Shown: positions 1 through 11,135 of the stretch, one piece after another | How positions within the stretch are numbered: the stretch's first letter is position 1 | Layout of the letters: the number at the start of each line of letters is the position of its first letter | Origin: Halocaridina rubra | Lineage: Eukaryota; Arthropoda; Malacostraca; Decapoda; Atyidae | Assembly (NCBI GenBank): GCA_037179515.1 | Contig: JAXCGZ010022667.1 | Span: 124,001-188,000 of the forward strand | DNA length: 64,000 nucleotides | Direction: 5' to 3' | The notes under the pieces: generated by a model | Told to the model about the DNA's origin: nothing | The model's database searches: none | What the model saw: only the letters and a program-made list of their open reading frames with translations | Program-made: the position numbers and the translations under genes

Positions 1-329
1 TGACTCTTTTCCCCTTCCAGCTTCTTTATTTTTTTTCTAGTTCCTTTCTCTCCTGCCCTTGTGCTTTATTTGCTTCCTCCAAAGATCTTATTTGCTCTCT
101 GAGTGTTTCATTCTCTATCATTTCTCCATCCATATTCCGAATTTTATCATCAAGGCTTATAACCATTGCCTCTAAATTCTTGATTTTCTGTTTAAGTCTC
201 CTCATGGCTACCCCTCCTACCGACCCATGGATGGGAGAGGTTTGGGACAGAGATGGCATCATTTTTATGTTCTCCCTCTCACAGAATATAGAAAGAAGAC
301 GAGAAAGAGAAAAAAAAAAGAAGAGAAAA
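1..329 (-). mobile_element. CR1-like LINE fragment (L0), 5'-truncated
   Basis: This stretch matches the ORF1 start and 5' leader of the LINE copies at 16295-16620 and 41813-42250, including the purine-rich GAAGAAAAA leader. It stops abruptly near base 329, where Gypsy LTR sequence begins. The LINE is on the minus strand, so 329 is its 5' junction; loss of the rest of the 5' leader fits ordinary 5' truncation on insertion into the LTR. The rest of the LINE and its other junction lie beyond the window start, so no target duplication can be checked. Confidence 0.8.
26..262 (-). pseudogene. LINE ORF1 N-terminal coiled-coil fragment
   Basis: About 78 codons of the LINE ORF1 N-terminus are readable. 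After a short S/T/G/P-rich start there is a heptad-like, charged helix (KQKIKNLEAMVISLDDKIRN, then EEANKAQGQERKELE). Equivalent reading frames occur at 16295-16546 and 41813-42043 in the other LINE copies. A stop interrupts the frame where the sister copy continues, so this is a broken copy. In CR1/L1-type elements ORF1 proteins trimerise through such coiled coils and bind element RNA; that role is inferred from the family. It is not a host tropomyosin-like gene, because the frame continues into LINE sequence in the sister copies. Confidence 0.65.
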
Positions 330-2034
330 ACTTAAATTGTGGGCAACCACAAAAGTTGCAATGCTTATTACTGATTTGCAATTAATATGGTAAAACACTC
401 TATTTACGATAAAGGAAGAATCTACGAGATAAATACAGTATTCATTCACTTTTGGTTATCAAGAACTGTTTGCAATGAAAAAGGGGGGGGTAAAACCACC
501 TTTTGAAGTATTTGCAACTTATAACTCAAAACACTTTATCCCCAACATATGAAGAATAAGCAAGATAAATACAATATGCATTCATTAAATTTGGTTAACA
601 GGAAATATTTTCAAAGCCAACAGGGTAAAATTACCTTTTGATAATTTGCAGTTTTTAGCAAAAAACACTTTAATTAAATGATTGATTATTTGCAATTTAT
701 ATAGCAAATAGCTTTATTCATGAGTTTTTGACGTAAAACACTTTATTTACGATGATAGAAAAGGGTGAAATGAAATTAGAATTTATTAGGAGAAGGGATA
801 GATTTTTACAGGCTCATAACCAGTCTTCAGAGGTGGGATTTTCGTTTATCACATTAAATGAAAGAAACTTCTTAGCAATGTATATCAGCTGTAATTTCCA
901 GGTTAAGGAATTAACTCTGGCAAGTAAGATTCCAGTTAGGTAATCTACAAAATTTTGTTTGTATGGGAATGGAATCTGAGAAAAAATTCGTAGGATTTAA
1001 CCATTAACGAATGTAACTAATTCTCAAAAATCCAATTTGCTTGACCCACGAGCTTTACCATACACAATCCCTCACCTTGTTTGTGCCAGATGAATTCCTG
1101 TGAAGAGGCCACGTAAATAAGGTTAGAAATAAACTTGACTGCTGAGGCGAGATGCTGCCTCTGGGATGTTTGGCCGCCAAATGAGGACGCTCCAACGTCC
1201 CTCCTGGTGACGTCATCTGTAGGATATATTTCTAGAGCAGTAACTGGCTCTGATATCATTTAAGGACTACTTTAGTGGTGGTCCCTGGCAGGCAATTATA
1301 GCAGAGCTGCAAGGGAGGGACAGTATTTTAGGTGCAACAAGTGGAAGCAAATAAAATTAAGCGAGAATAATAATGGAGAGTTAGCTTACTGGTAAACAAT
1401 CTCTAGAACGTTCCTTGCACTGTAGGAGACGGAATTTAAGTACTCAAATAATAAAGAAGCTACTGACATATATCTAGACAGGCTAATGACATAACAGCAA
1501 GGTCAAATTTATAACAAAATTATCAGCAAGAGCTATTTTATCATAAGAAAATTGTAAAGAAAACGTATCTGATAGAATCACTGAAAAGGTGGAAAGGTAG
1601 GAGCAGCCTTTATATTGGGACTCTGCTTCAACATGTACCGGTTTTACGTCACGGACTCCCTTATCAACCAAGGGCTAGGACGGTTGCCTTCTTGCGAAGG
1701 ACTTGTTTTGGCAGATGTAATCCTTACGCTGAGTGCATGCCTTTGCTAACCTCAGACCGTGGCGGGGCGCGAACCCTCGACCTGACGCCTCAGAGTCGGA
1801 GACGCTACCGACTGAGCCACAGCGACTACTCTGCTTCAACATGTACAAGAAGAGTAAATAAGGTATATTTAAAATTTGCTATAAGCTAAAATATAAATTG
1901 CAAATAATCATAATCTGCAAAAGTCAAGAAGTGGGAATTATTTTTTTAGTTAGAAAAAGTACAGTTAAGTTACTAAATTAACTAATAAGGCATCTAACAG
2001 CCTCTGGTGACTTTGAGCGAAACACTCTGCCACA
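330..2034 (-). repeat. Gypsy copy 1, 3' LTR (partial)
   Basis: From about base 330 this matches the distal two-thirds of the 1.9-kb LTR of copy 2 (compare 53399-54691), ending TGCCACA at 2034 where copy 2 has TGTCACA. The first ~600 bases of the LTR are missing because LINE L0 lies there. It contains a SINE at 1639-1827. Bases after 2034 match the internal side of copy 2, which fixes the boundary. The short open frames here recur in all LTR copies but have no recognisable product. Confidence 0.85.
1639..1827 (-). mobile_element. tRNA-derived SINE with 19-bp target duplication
   Basis: A 189-bp insert in the Gypsy LTR is flanked by perfect 19-bp duplications at 1620-1638 and 1828-1846 (ACTCTGCTTCAACATGTAC). 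Read on the minus strand it starts with a tRNA-like head: an A box TGGCTCAGTCGG (bases 1808-1819) and a B box GGTTCGCGCCCC (bases 1764-1775), the two internal RNA polymerase III promoter elements. The body ends in ...GTAAAACCG with no poly(A) tail. A second copy lies at 11638-11831 on the plus strand. The long target duplication fits LINE-assisted insertion; the partner LINE is not identifiable from the tail. Confidence 0.88.
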
Positions 2035-2668
2035 AGGGCCCTTTCTAGAGAATATTGATTTAGCAAAATTCTACTACAGAAGGCGAAAAAAGAACAGAGG
2101 AAGTTACGGTGACTTCAGTGTTATTATGAGGGATGAGATATCTTCTCATGGAATAGAACAAATGAACAATAAGAATGGGATCCACCACTGGAACATATCA
2201 TACTATTAGGAAAAGTGAACAAGTCTTATATGAAAACATTAAATGACATGCAAAACATAAAAGAAATGTGATCATATTCAAATGTCAAGAAAATTAAAAT
2301 CACAATTAGAAATCAATGAATATCAATATTTAAGTGTAAGAATGCTTCACATGCAATAAGACAATAAAATAATATAAAAAAAATACAGTATACGCAAATG
2401 AAAGATTTGAACCAAGTCGTCATTAACATTGGCGACTGGATTTAAAACAGTTTCAGCTATTCAACACTAAACTAAAATGTTTCTGCCATGTTCTGGCTTT
2501 CAGAGTCCCACAAAGGGAAATATAAAACTATGCTTAAAGAAATATTCTTCATCTTTTTCGTCTTCCATTAGGAATAACGTTTGTACGCTAAAATAAACAA
2601 GTACAGTACAGTATTAAAGACATAAAAGATAAACATAAAAAATAAACAACACATTAGAGAAGTAATCT
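2035..2668 (-). other. Gypsy copy 1, 3' noncoding region
   Basis: About 630 bases lie between the pol stop and the 3' LTR. The sequence matches 46128-46764 of copy 2. There is no credible reading frame, and in particular no env-like frame. The LTR-proximal end, read on the minus strand, has the purine run AGAAAGGG just before the LTR, a weak polypurine-tract candidate. Confidence 0.6.
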
Positions 2669-4133
2669 TTACTGACTAGTCAAATTGAGGCTAACAGTAC
2701 CAGCTTCCTCATTTGAGGGTAATGACCGTCGACTTAGTAGATCAGCAAGGTCACTGTCCTTGCCATGAACATGTTGGGCAGTGAATTTGAAAAGATTCAG
2801 GTAAAGTACCCACCTTTTCAGGCGAGGATTTAGCTTGTCTGCAGGCTGTAAATATAGGAGAGGTCGGTGGTCGGTTGTCAATGTAAAATGTTGGCCATAC
2901 AGATGGACTTCAAATTTCTTTATGGCCCAATATGCAGCTAGAGCTTCCTTCTCCATTGTGGAGTAATTTTGCTCTGCAGGGCGAAGCCTGCGGCTTGCAT
3001 ATCGCACTGGAGCTACTTCTGCTGAGTTGTCTGATCGGGCTTGTAAGAGCACGGCACCCAGGCCTTCGTCTGAGGCGTCGGTCTGCAAGATAAATGGAAA
3101 ATCAGGGTTTACCAGTTGTAATACTGGCTCACCCGCCAATGCTTCTCGGAGCTTGAAAAATGCTCTCTCCGCTTCATCTGTCCATTGGACAGGGGAGGCT
3201 TTACCTTGCTTTGAGGAGGTCATTTGCTGCAAAAGGGTTAGCGATAGTATTAAAGTGTAGAATGAACCATTGGTAGTAGCCGACACTACCCAAGAATGAT
3301 CTCAGTTGAGTGACAGTGGCAGGTTTCTCCATATCCTTAATAGCTTGTACCCTGTCATGTAAAGGGGATATATCTCCTTCTCCAACCACGTGGCCGAGAT
3401 ACTGCAATTGTGTGAAACCAATCTCACATTTGGAAGGCTTTAAATGAAGTCCATGCTGGTTCAGACGAGTGAGAACTCTGCGGAGAGGCTCGAGGTGTGA
3501 TGACCAATCCTGAGAATGCACCAGGATGTTGTCTATAAAGCATGAAACATTGTCGAGATCCTGTAGTACTATCCTCATGAGTCTGCTGAAACAGCCAGGG
3601 GCATTTACCATACCAAAAGGCATGACCCTGAACTGGCATAGACCATATCTTGAGGAAAAGGCTGTTAGCGGCTTGGTAGTCTCGCTCAGCGGGACTTGCC
3701 AAAATCCACTGGCCAGATCCAACTTGGACAGGTAACGGGCTTGGGAGAGCAACGAGAAAATATGCTCGGCGTCAGCAATGGGCTCTCCATCAAAGATGGT
3801 ATGGGAGTTAAGCTTACGACAGTCAAGGCAGAACCTGTGACTGCCATCCCGCTTACACACTGCAAGTACCGGCGAACACAAAGGCGAAATGTTCTTTTCA
3901 ACTATTCCGAGGCAGACCCAAGTGTCAAAATCTTCCTTCAGCCGTACGGACAGCTGGTGGGGAAGACCATAGGAATGCCGAAATGGCTCTGGGTCAATCA
4001 ATCTGACATGATGCTCAAGTGTAGCGGTAATGCCTGGGAGGTCGTTGAAGACGTTCTCATAGTCCTCTAATAGCTTGTTCAGCTGTTCCTGTTGACTCGG
4101 TTGCAGTCTGGAGTTAATAATGCAATTACTCAC
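2669..4133 (-). pseudogene. Gypsy copy 1 reverse transcriptase / RNase H (broken)
   Basis: Two overlapping frames carry the last pol domains. The reverse transcriptase part (3201-4133) contains the Gypsy-type blocks KLDLASGFWQVPL and MPFGMVNAPGCF, but the catalytic box reads FIDN where intact copy 2 has FIDD, so a catalytic aspartate is lost. The RNase H part (2669-3286) has QTDASDEGLGAVL and TDHRPLLYL. A frameshift near 3201-3286 separates the domains, and further frame breaks occur upstream at 4133-4190. By comparison with the continuous ORF at 46765-50880 this is a dead copy of the same pol region. Confidence 0.85.
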
Positions 4134-4189
4134 ACTTTCCTTTCAGTGTGTGGGAATGGCAGGAACCTTACCATCATCAAAAGCAAAGC

Positions 4190-5668
4190 TTATGTCTTTA
4201 ATTGCGAGGGAAGTGGCTGTGGCCAAAGGGGCTTCTTCCGAAAAACTCCACTCCCGTAAGTCTGTCTCCACTGCAGGGTGGAGTATTCCAATATAGGAGG
4301 TAAGGGGTGGCTATAATGTAGCAACTGTGTTGCTGCAGCCTCGTAGGTTCTGTTGATGCTGAGGGCATCTATAGGGGTTGCTGAGAGTGCCAGCGCAGGA
4401 TACCTGTGGGCCTCCGGGTCCTCACAATAAAGCTTCAGCTGGTTAATGTGGTATTTCCGGTTATTGCCATCAACATTTAGCACATAATTGTCAGGGGTCA
4501 CCCGGTGTACCACAGTGTATGGTCCTTTCCAACATAGCATTAGCTTGCGAGTATCTGTTGGAAGAAGTAACAGAGCTCGATCTACGGGTGTCAAGGCACG
4601 ACGCCGGGTACGCTTGTCAAAGAGGAGCTTGGCAGTCTGCTGGTGACCTTTAATGGCTACTTGTGCAATTTTCTAAGCCTTTTTGAGGTGGGACGAAAAC
4701 TTCAAAATATACTCATGGATGTCCCTATCGTCATCTTCGATGGTAAGTGAATCCCAACATTCTGCCAAGAATTCCACCGGGCCTCTGACCTTATGACCAT
4801 AAATCAGCTCGAAAAGCGAGTATCCAGTAGTGTCGTGGGGCGTGTCTCTGAAGGAGAAAAGTGCAGCAGGGACGTACATGTCCCACTGCCTAGGTATATC
4901 TATCACTAGCTTGTGCAAACATCGCTTCAATGTCCCGTTATAGCGTTCGCATGCTCCATTTGACTGGGTATGATAGACACTCGTACGAATGTGCTTGATT
5001 TCTAAAAGGTTACAGAAAGCCTCAAAGTGCCTACTTGTAAACTGACTTCCATTGTCAGAAGTTACCTGCTCAGGAAAGCCAACCCTGGAGCACATTTCAA
5101 ATAGGGCATGAGCGACTGCTTCAGTTGTGATGGAAGACAGTGGCACTGCATCTGGGTACCTTGTTGCCAGGTCAACATATACCAGGAGGAACTGTTTCCC
5201 CATGGACGAAGCTGGATTAATAGGACCTAATATGTCAATAGCGACCTTGGAAAATGGCTCCATTAAGAGCTTAGTTATCCCCATGGGAACTTTTGGTACC
5301 GGTGCCGTTGAGGTGGATTGACAGACAGGGCAGGAGCCTACATATCTGTCTACCTCGGCGTACATGTTTGGCCATGCAAAAGCCTTCTGAAGGAAGTGCC
5401 GAGTTTTTGCTTTGCCTCTGTATCCACTCAGAGGTAAATGGTGTGTCACATACATAGCCTGGCGGCGCAACGAAGCGGGCACCACCAACTGTTTAAAGGT
5501 GTGGCCATCTTTAGTCACATGCCTACGAAGTACTCCATCTTCAATTGCGTAAGTGATCTGGCCTCCTTCCCTCACCGTGAAGGTCCTTCCCTCGGTGACC
5601 TGCTGCATCCAGCGTTTGAGGCTGGGGCAATCTTGCTGCAATTTGGCAAAGTCTGGACGGGACTTCAA
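4190..5668 (-). pseudogene. Gypsy copy 1 integrase (broken)
   Basis: Frames at 4673-5668 and 4190-4594 encode an integrase upstream of the reverse transcriptase. Visible are the zinc-binding HHLPLSGYRG and SCPVCQ blocks (the second His of the HHCC domain is changed to Tyr here), the DDE core (AIDILGP, TSDNGSQF, and NGACERYNG with Glu) and the GPY-type C-terminal block WKGPYTVVHRV. A stop near 4673 divides the core from the C-terminal block. Domain order and spacing match intact copy 2, so the integrase-first arrangement is shared by the two copies and is not a local rearrangement. Confidence 0.85.
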
Positions 5669-5746
5669 TGGCTCTAGAGGTGCATCATCTGGTAAAGGAG
5701 GGAAAACTCTCCGCGTTCCACATTACGTATACTAACTGCGGCAGGC

Positions 5747-6922
5747 TCAACGGAGTCTGTCGGAGAATCGTCCAAATTCTTGGCATCGAAGCCAGGAGTT
5801 GCTGCTGAAATGTGAAATGACTTCATGTGACTTCCCCCGAGGGAAGTTATAACGAGAAATGTCCTTATGGTAGAGGTCGGCCTGGAAAATAGGAACTAGG
5901 TTCAGTGCATGACCCAGCAAGACAGGGTACATAAGCCCAATCATTGCCACAGCTGGGGCTTTCCCCTTGTAGTATATGCAATCCAAGTTAATGACACAGC
6001 AGCATCGTATTTGGGGTTTTTCTTCAGCAACCCGCAAACGAACGACTTTGCCGGTAAAATCTTCATCCCTGACGAATCTCTCATCAACAAGTATGCCATT
6101 GGCCCCTGTGTCAAGGGCTATCTCAGCTTCCACACCATTTATGGTTTCTAGGCATTTTGGGTTCATTTCCAGATCATCTTGTTCGATGAATTCCACATTG
6201 GCAAGTTTGTGCAGTGGTTCGTCGGCGTTATCCTCAGTGGCCCTTTCTGGCCATGATTCTATAGCATGGGCCAAGTGCCTGACTGGACAGCTATGCGGGC
6301 CGCCGCTGTGAGAGGGAGTGTGGTGGCTCTTAGAGTTTGGTTGAAAACCCTGGGAAGGAGGAGCAGAGTAATGGCCTTTGCCTCTGAACTGCTGGGGCTT
6401 AGGTCATACTGAGTTATCCTTCTTGAGTGTGGGTGCATGGCCGTAATAAGGCTTAGGAGTGTAAGGAGAATATGTTGGATGATGTGAGTTCTGCGAGGGG
6501 CCCTTGTGCTTCCCGTTCCTGTAATCTCTATTTCCGGATAAAAGACTACTGTCTGGGATTCCCGCTCGAAACCGAGCAAGGGCAAGTTCATATTCACGTT
6601 GTGCTTGTGCCTCATCACGTTGTGCAAGTGCAAGCTCATGTTCACGTTGAGCTTGTGCCTCATCACGTTGTGCTTGTGCTTGTGCCTCATCACATTGTGC
6701 TTGTGCTTGTGCCTCATCACGTTGTGCTTGTGCCTCATCACGTGCTCTCTTCTCCAGCTTATCTCGGCATTCAACCATCTTCTCATGAGCCCATTCGAAG
6801 AGTTTCTGCCCTGGGGTAAGACCATATCTCTCACCCCTAGCAATCATTATTTCCAGGTAACGCTCCTCATCGAATGTTTCGATGGTTTCCATGTTTGTTT
6901 CCTGTGACTGCCTGGTTTCCAT
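5747..6922 (-). pseudogene. Gypsy copy 1 Gag-like / protease region (broken)
   Basis: The 6404-6922 frame begins METRQSQETNMETIETFDEE and runs into a charged helix rich in AQAQRDE repeats. The 5747-6274 frame carries a retroviral-type aspartic protease with ALDTGANGILV and the flap-side YPVLLGHALNL. One or more frameshifts lie between 6259 and 6410. As in copy 2, there is no recognisable capsid domain and no CCHC zinc knuckle between the helix and the protease. The initiation codon shared with copy 2 would be the internal MET-ETI methionine near 6892; the upstream in-frame ATG is specific to this copy. Confidence 0.75.
6590..6750 (-). repeat. 21-bp coding repeat in Gypsy copy 1 Gag
   Basis: Imperfect repeats of GCTTGTGCCTCATCACGTTGT (plus-strand reading, about 21 bp) run in tandem. 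Translated on the minus strand they give AQAQRDE, a seven-residue unit that extends the Gag helix by whole heptads. Copy 2 has only about one and a half equivalents at 50690-50735, so the array expanded or contracted after the copies separated. Confidence 0.8.
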
Positions 6923-8136
6923 GGTGGTTTCCTATACAGTCAATAACATAGTGCCAAAAACAACCACAAAAAAACAAATCTCTACAATAATAGAAAAAAA
7001 ATGAAAGAAACACACAACACCAAGGAGAGAAAAAAAATTCAACACCAAAGTTCAAACTTAAGCGTAAAAGTGATCTCAAAACCTCACCATAAAAGTGACT
7101 CAAAATACAATCAAGTGCAACAGCAGCAAAATGTTGCAAAACAGTGCATGAAACACTGGTAATACAGAATGGCAGTCGTGCCTGCTTAACAGCAATATGT
7201 GGAAGTACCTGCAGTTATGGTGCAAATGAAAGGAATGAGCAACACAATCAAGTGCAACAGCAGCAAAATATTGCAAAACAGTGCATGAAACACTGGTAAT
7301 ATGGGATGGCAGTCGTGCCTGCTTAACACCAATTCGCGGCAGTACCTGCGGTTATGGTGCAAATGAAAGAAATAACCAACAACGAATTTTACCGACTAGC
7401 ACCCAGTGACAGAGAATACAAACAAGTACAGTATAGCGGTCATGCCTGTGTATGAGCGCGTATATGGCAGTACCCACAAATAAAATGTCGTAAGTAAAAT
7501 TCTGGAGTGTTGCCAAAAGGGCACAGATCCTATGCAAAATACACCAAAGAGAGGCTAACGGCTTACTAGGCAGCCAGATTACACATTTCTACTAGTAATG
7601 AGAAAATTTATTTTCAAGTGACAACTCAGACACATGAGAGGCTAAGCCTAGGCTCGATAAATGACACCAAAATTTTTCTTCCCAATCTATGAGCAGTCAA
7701 TGCTTGAATATAAAACACAATTATAAGCAAAATACTTAATATGCTTACTCCCAATTCCTAAATCCCAAGGAAATATAAACAATTCTTAACAAGTATCACT
7801 CTTTAACGGATATATAAAACACGAGTGCTTTAAAACTCAGTCTAATCACGCAAATAACTGAAACTTTAAATAACACGTCTTCTCGTCATGCAAAATTTCT
7901 TAAGTCTGTTACCAGATAATCTCATGTAGATTTCCTGAAATTTTGTTTACCACATGGGAAACAAGAAAATATTAGTTATTGTAATTAATATTGAAAATAA
8001 AAAAAAATTTCTGATCTGCAACGTCTCTAGCACGAAAATTTCAATTTCAATAATCGAGCCAATGGTAATCGGGTTTCATGTGCAATGTTTAAAGCAAAAT
8101 AAAAATAAAGTTATCAAGATCAGTCTATCTGTTCGG
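6923..8136 (-). other. Gypsy copy 1 leader between primer site and Gag
   Basis: About 1.2 kb of AT-rich leader lies here. It includes two units of a 137-bp tandem repeat (about 7095-7380) and a single copy of the sequence that is an 81-bp tandem repeat in copy 2 (about 7425-7510). No convincing coding frame is present. The equivalent region of copy 2 is 50881-52767, longer because its repeats are amplified. Confidence 0.65.
7095..7380. repeat. 137-bp leader tandem repeat, 2 units
   Basis: The marker string TGCAAATGAAAG recurs with a spacing of exactly 137 bp (unit landmarks at 7228 and 7365). The unit contains CAAGTGCAACAGCAGCAAAA and GGCAGTCGTGCCTGCTTAAC. The same unit is present about five times in Gypsy copy 2 at 51090-51775. 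Confidence 0.85.
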
Positions 8137-8154
8137 GTCCCTGTTCAGGCGCCA
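8137..8154 (-). other. Gypsy copy 1 primer binding site (mutated)
   Basis: Next to the inner edge of the 5' LTR the plus strand reads GTCCCTGTTCAGGCGCCA. It differs by one base (8147) from the tRNA-Lys 3' terminus found at 52768-52785 in copy 2. On the minus strand this is the site where minus-strand DNA synthesis would be primed. The flanking GTTCGG of the tRNA T-loop region is also retained. Confidence 0.8.
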
Positions 8155-8158
8155 ATAT

Positions 8159-11135
8159 TGTTGGGTCGGAATAAAGAGTTTTGTTAAGATTCTGTTTTAC
8201 TAAGGGGACTCAAAGTACTGAGCTCGGTTAACAGCTCACAAACAGACAGGACAGATATTTGTACTTGAACACCCCTCCCGTTATACCACTACTCCTTTAA
8301 ATGAAACTCAGAATTCAACTTTCTTTTAATTTTGGAAATGCAATGACATTAAAAGAATTGAGTTAAATTTTTTTAAATTAAATTTATGAAATGCTGCCTC
8401 GAATCCCGGAGGTGGTGAGCACGATTTCGTTTCCCGGCACCATGGACGTATGTCAAGACATTGGCCTCAACTTGACGATTACCTCTGTCACACAGGCAGA
8501 GTAGAATAGAGGACACTGCAATTGCAGAAACAGAAACGACACACTGTTAATAATGGGAAACTGAAAGCATAAGCACACATATAATAAGTTTCCAATATTA
8601 TTCTACTGAATGAAAATTAATAGGTTAGTCACAGCTAATCAGAAATATCTATGCTACCATAATAGCATACAAAACCATTAATTCTTTGCTGGTATTAACG
8701 GAAAGCAATTTATTCACAATAAATAAAGAATAAGCAAGACAAATACAGTACTGTATGTATTCCTTAAATTGTGGGCAACCACAAAAGTTGCAATGCTTAT
8801 TACTGATTTGCAATTAATATGGTAAAACACTCTATTTACGATAAAGGAAGAATCTACAAGATAAATACTGTGGCGACTATTCCCAGAATGCCTGCTTTCA
8901 CCTGGTCAATGAATAGTCTAATCTCAGTTTTTTGCAGGCTACCGTACACAAAAATATTTACTCCACCAACTTCAAATAAAGTTGGGCTACAACTTACTGG
9001 CTTATAATTAAATATAACAGACAAACTGTACGGTACTAAGGGGGAATGACATGAGTTATGTTTGCTTAATAGTTAGTGGAGAACTCCCACTGGTTAATAA
9101 CACAAATACACTAAATAATATTAACTGAACACTGCATAAATCCAGGCTTAAATGAAAGACTCATCGATAAAATATAAAAATATATTGAAAAAAGGTTAAT
9201 ATTATAATGGAGCAATATTTCTGCCCAAAAGAAAAGGATGAATTTTACTTTAGTTTAGGCAGCAATAAGGTAAATTTTACAAAAATAACAAAGAGTTATA
9301 GCTCCAGGCACGACTGTTGGACACATCAAAATAAACAACACTTAATAGCAAAATAATAATTGTTCAAAATCCAAAAACTTTATGCAATATTATAACACAG
9401 TCACTGCTTGACAAATTCGACAGCACTAGTCACAGGGGTGAAATGGGAGGCTCATAAATTTACACGAATTTTACGAGTCTCTAACAACAGCTCATCACCT
9501 GGTGCCGTCCTCAGAGAGAGTCCCCATCCGTTCTGTAAACAAAGCAGACGAGCATCACATTCTAAATTAAAAGGATATAATTTTATCATATTATACATAA
9601 TTAAGGATTTCCTAAGATTTAGATTAACTTTACAAACAAATCCCATTTATTCATGAGACAATGATGAAATTAATGACAAAATAAATAATAGTTATAATAT
9701 AGTCTCTCAATGAATATATTCATGTAGGTAGATGCATTATTACTTATGGTATTACAATAAAACACACACAAGGTATAACTAATGGAACTGTGTGTGATAG
9801 GCAGATCACCACATATACAGTATTCATTCACTTTTGGTTATCAAGAACTGTTTGCAATGAAAAAGGGGGGGCAAAACCACCTTTTGAAGTATTTGCAACT
9901 TATAACTCAAAACACTTTATCCCCAACATATGAAGAATCAGCAAGATAAATACAGTATGCATTCATTAAATTTGGTTAACAAGAAATATTTGCAAAGCCA
10001 ACAGGATAAAATTACCTTTTAATTATTTGCAGCTTATAGCATAAAACACTTTAATTAAATGATTAATTATTTGCAATTTATATAGCAAATAGCTTTATTC
10101 ACGAGTTTTTGACGTAAAACACTTTATTTACGATGATAGAAAAGGGTGAAATGGTTTATCGCATTCAATGAAAGAAACTTCTTAGCAATGTATATCAGCT
10201 GTAATTTCCAGGCTAAGGAATTAAATTTGGCAAGTGAGATTCCAGTTAGGTAATCTACAAAATTTCGTTTGTATGGGAATGGAAACTGAATAAAAATTCG
10301 TAGGATTTAACCAGTAACGAAAGTAACTAATTCTCAAAAAACCAATTTGCTTGACCCACGAGCTTTACCATACACTCTCCCTCACCTTGTTTGTGCCAGA
10401 TGACTTCCTGTGAAGAGGCGACGTAAATAAGGTTTAAAATAAACTTGACCGCTGATGCGAGATGCTGAATCTGGGATGTTTGGCCGCCAAATGAGGACAC
10501 TCCAACGTCCCTCCTGGTGACGTCATCTGTAGGATATATTTCTAGAGCAGTAACTGGCTCTGATATCATTTAAGAACTACTTTAGTGGTGGTCCCTGGCA
10601 GGCAATTATAGCAGAGATGCAAGGGAGGGACAGTATTTTAGGTGCAACAAGTGGCAGCAAATAAAATAAAACGAGAATAATAATGGAAAGTTAGGTTACT
10701 GGTAAACAATCTCTAGAACGTTCCTTGCATTGTAGGAGACGGAATTTAAGTACTCAAATAATAAAGAAGCTACTGATATATATCTAGACAGGCTAATGAC
10801 ATAACAGCAAGGTCAAATTTATAACAAAAAATCAGCAAAAGCTATTTTATCATAAGAAAATTGCAAAGAAAACGTATCTGATAGAATCACTGAAAAGGTG
10901 GAAAGGTAGGAGCAGCCTTTATATCGGGACTCTGCTTCTACGCGTACAAGACTAGTAAATAAGGTATATTTAAAATTAGCTATAAGCTAAAATATAAATT
11001 GCAAATAATCATAATCTGCAAAAGTCAAGAGGTGGGAATTATTTTTTTAGTTAGAAAAATAACAGTCAAGTTACTAAATTAACTAATAAGGCATCTAACA
11101 GCCTGTGGTGACTTTGAGCGTAACACTCTGTCACA
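8159..11135 (-). repeat. Gypsy copy 1, 5' LTR with a 945-bp insert
   Basis: The LTR starts TGTTGGGTCGG at 8159 and ends TGTCACA at 11135. Minus the insert at 8869-9813 it is about 2.0 kb, close to the 1.9-kb LTRs of copy 2. Landmarks shared by all six LTR copies include AAGATTCTG...ACTAAGGGGACTC near the start, a CTCGGTTAA..GAGCTC potential hairpin and GAGCG.AACACTCTGTCACA at the end. Its first ~30 bases are the most divergent of the set. Confidence 0.87.
8869..9813. mobile_element. 945-bp solo-LTR-like insert
   Basis: The LTR sequence ...GATAAATAC is interrupted at 8869 and resumes as ATACAGTATTCATTC after 9813; uninterrupted LTR copies show the joined form (for example 53488-53505). The insert begins TGTGGCGACT and ends GATCACCACA, so its ends form the inverted pair TGTGG/CCACA. 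The flanking 5-bp words are AATAC and TATAC, a near-perfect target duplication. It has no coding capacity that I recognise. A solo LTR of another family is the simplest reading; a non-autonomous element with short terminal repeats is possible. Confidence 0.65.

Larger units (their letters stand above)
330..11135 (-). mobile_element. Gypsy copy 1: decayed Gmr1-like Ty3/Gypsy element
   Basis: The element is on the minus strand. Its 3' LTR is at 330-2034 (cut by LINE L0), the internal region at 2035-8158 and the 5' LTR at 8159-11135 (enlarged by an insert). Internal order from the 5' side is leader with tandem repeats, short Gag-like region, protease, integrase, reverse transcriptase, RNase H, a 3' noncoding stretch and LTR. 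This is the same order as intact copy 2 at 44225-54691, and the two align along their whole length. Copy 1 has several frameshifts and stops, a mutated primer binding site and at least two later inserts (a SINE and a 945-bp element), so it is old and inactive. The left end lies outside the window or inside L0, so no target duplication was found. Confidence 0.88.

Noticed and set aside
1760..1827. Possible functional tRNA gene on the minus strand
   Set aside because: A and B boxes are present, but the sequence continues into a SINE body, has target duplications and no clear acceptor stem pairing.
3027..4070. Plus-strand frames opposite Gypsy pol
   Set aside because: Shadows of the minus-strand pol frame; identical shadows appear opposite the intact copy (47123-47371, 47621-47830).
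2669..6922. Integrase-first order as a rearrangement of one copy
   Set aside because: The intact copy 2 has the same order within one continuous frame.
8819..9007. 62-codon frame at the 945-bp insert boundary
   Set aside because: It spans the junction between LTR and insert, so it is accidental.
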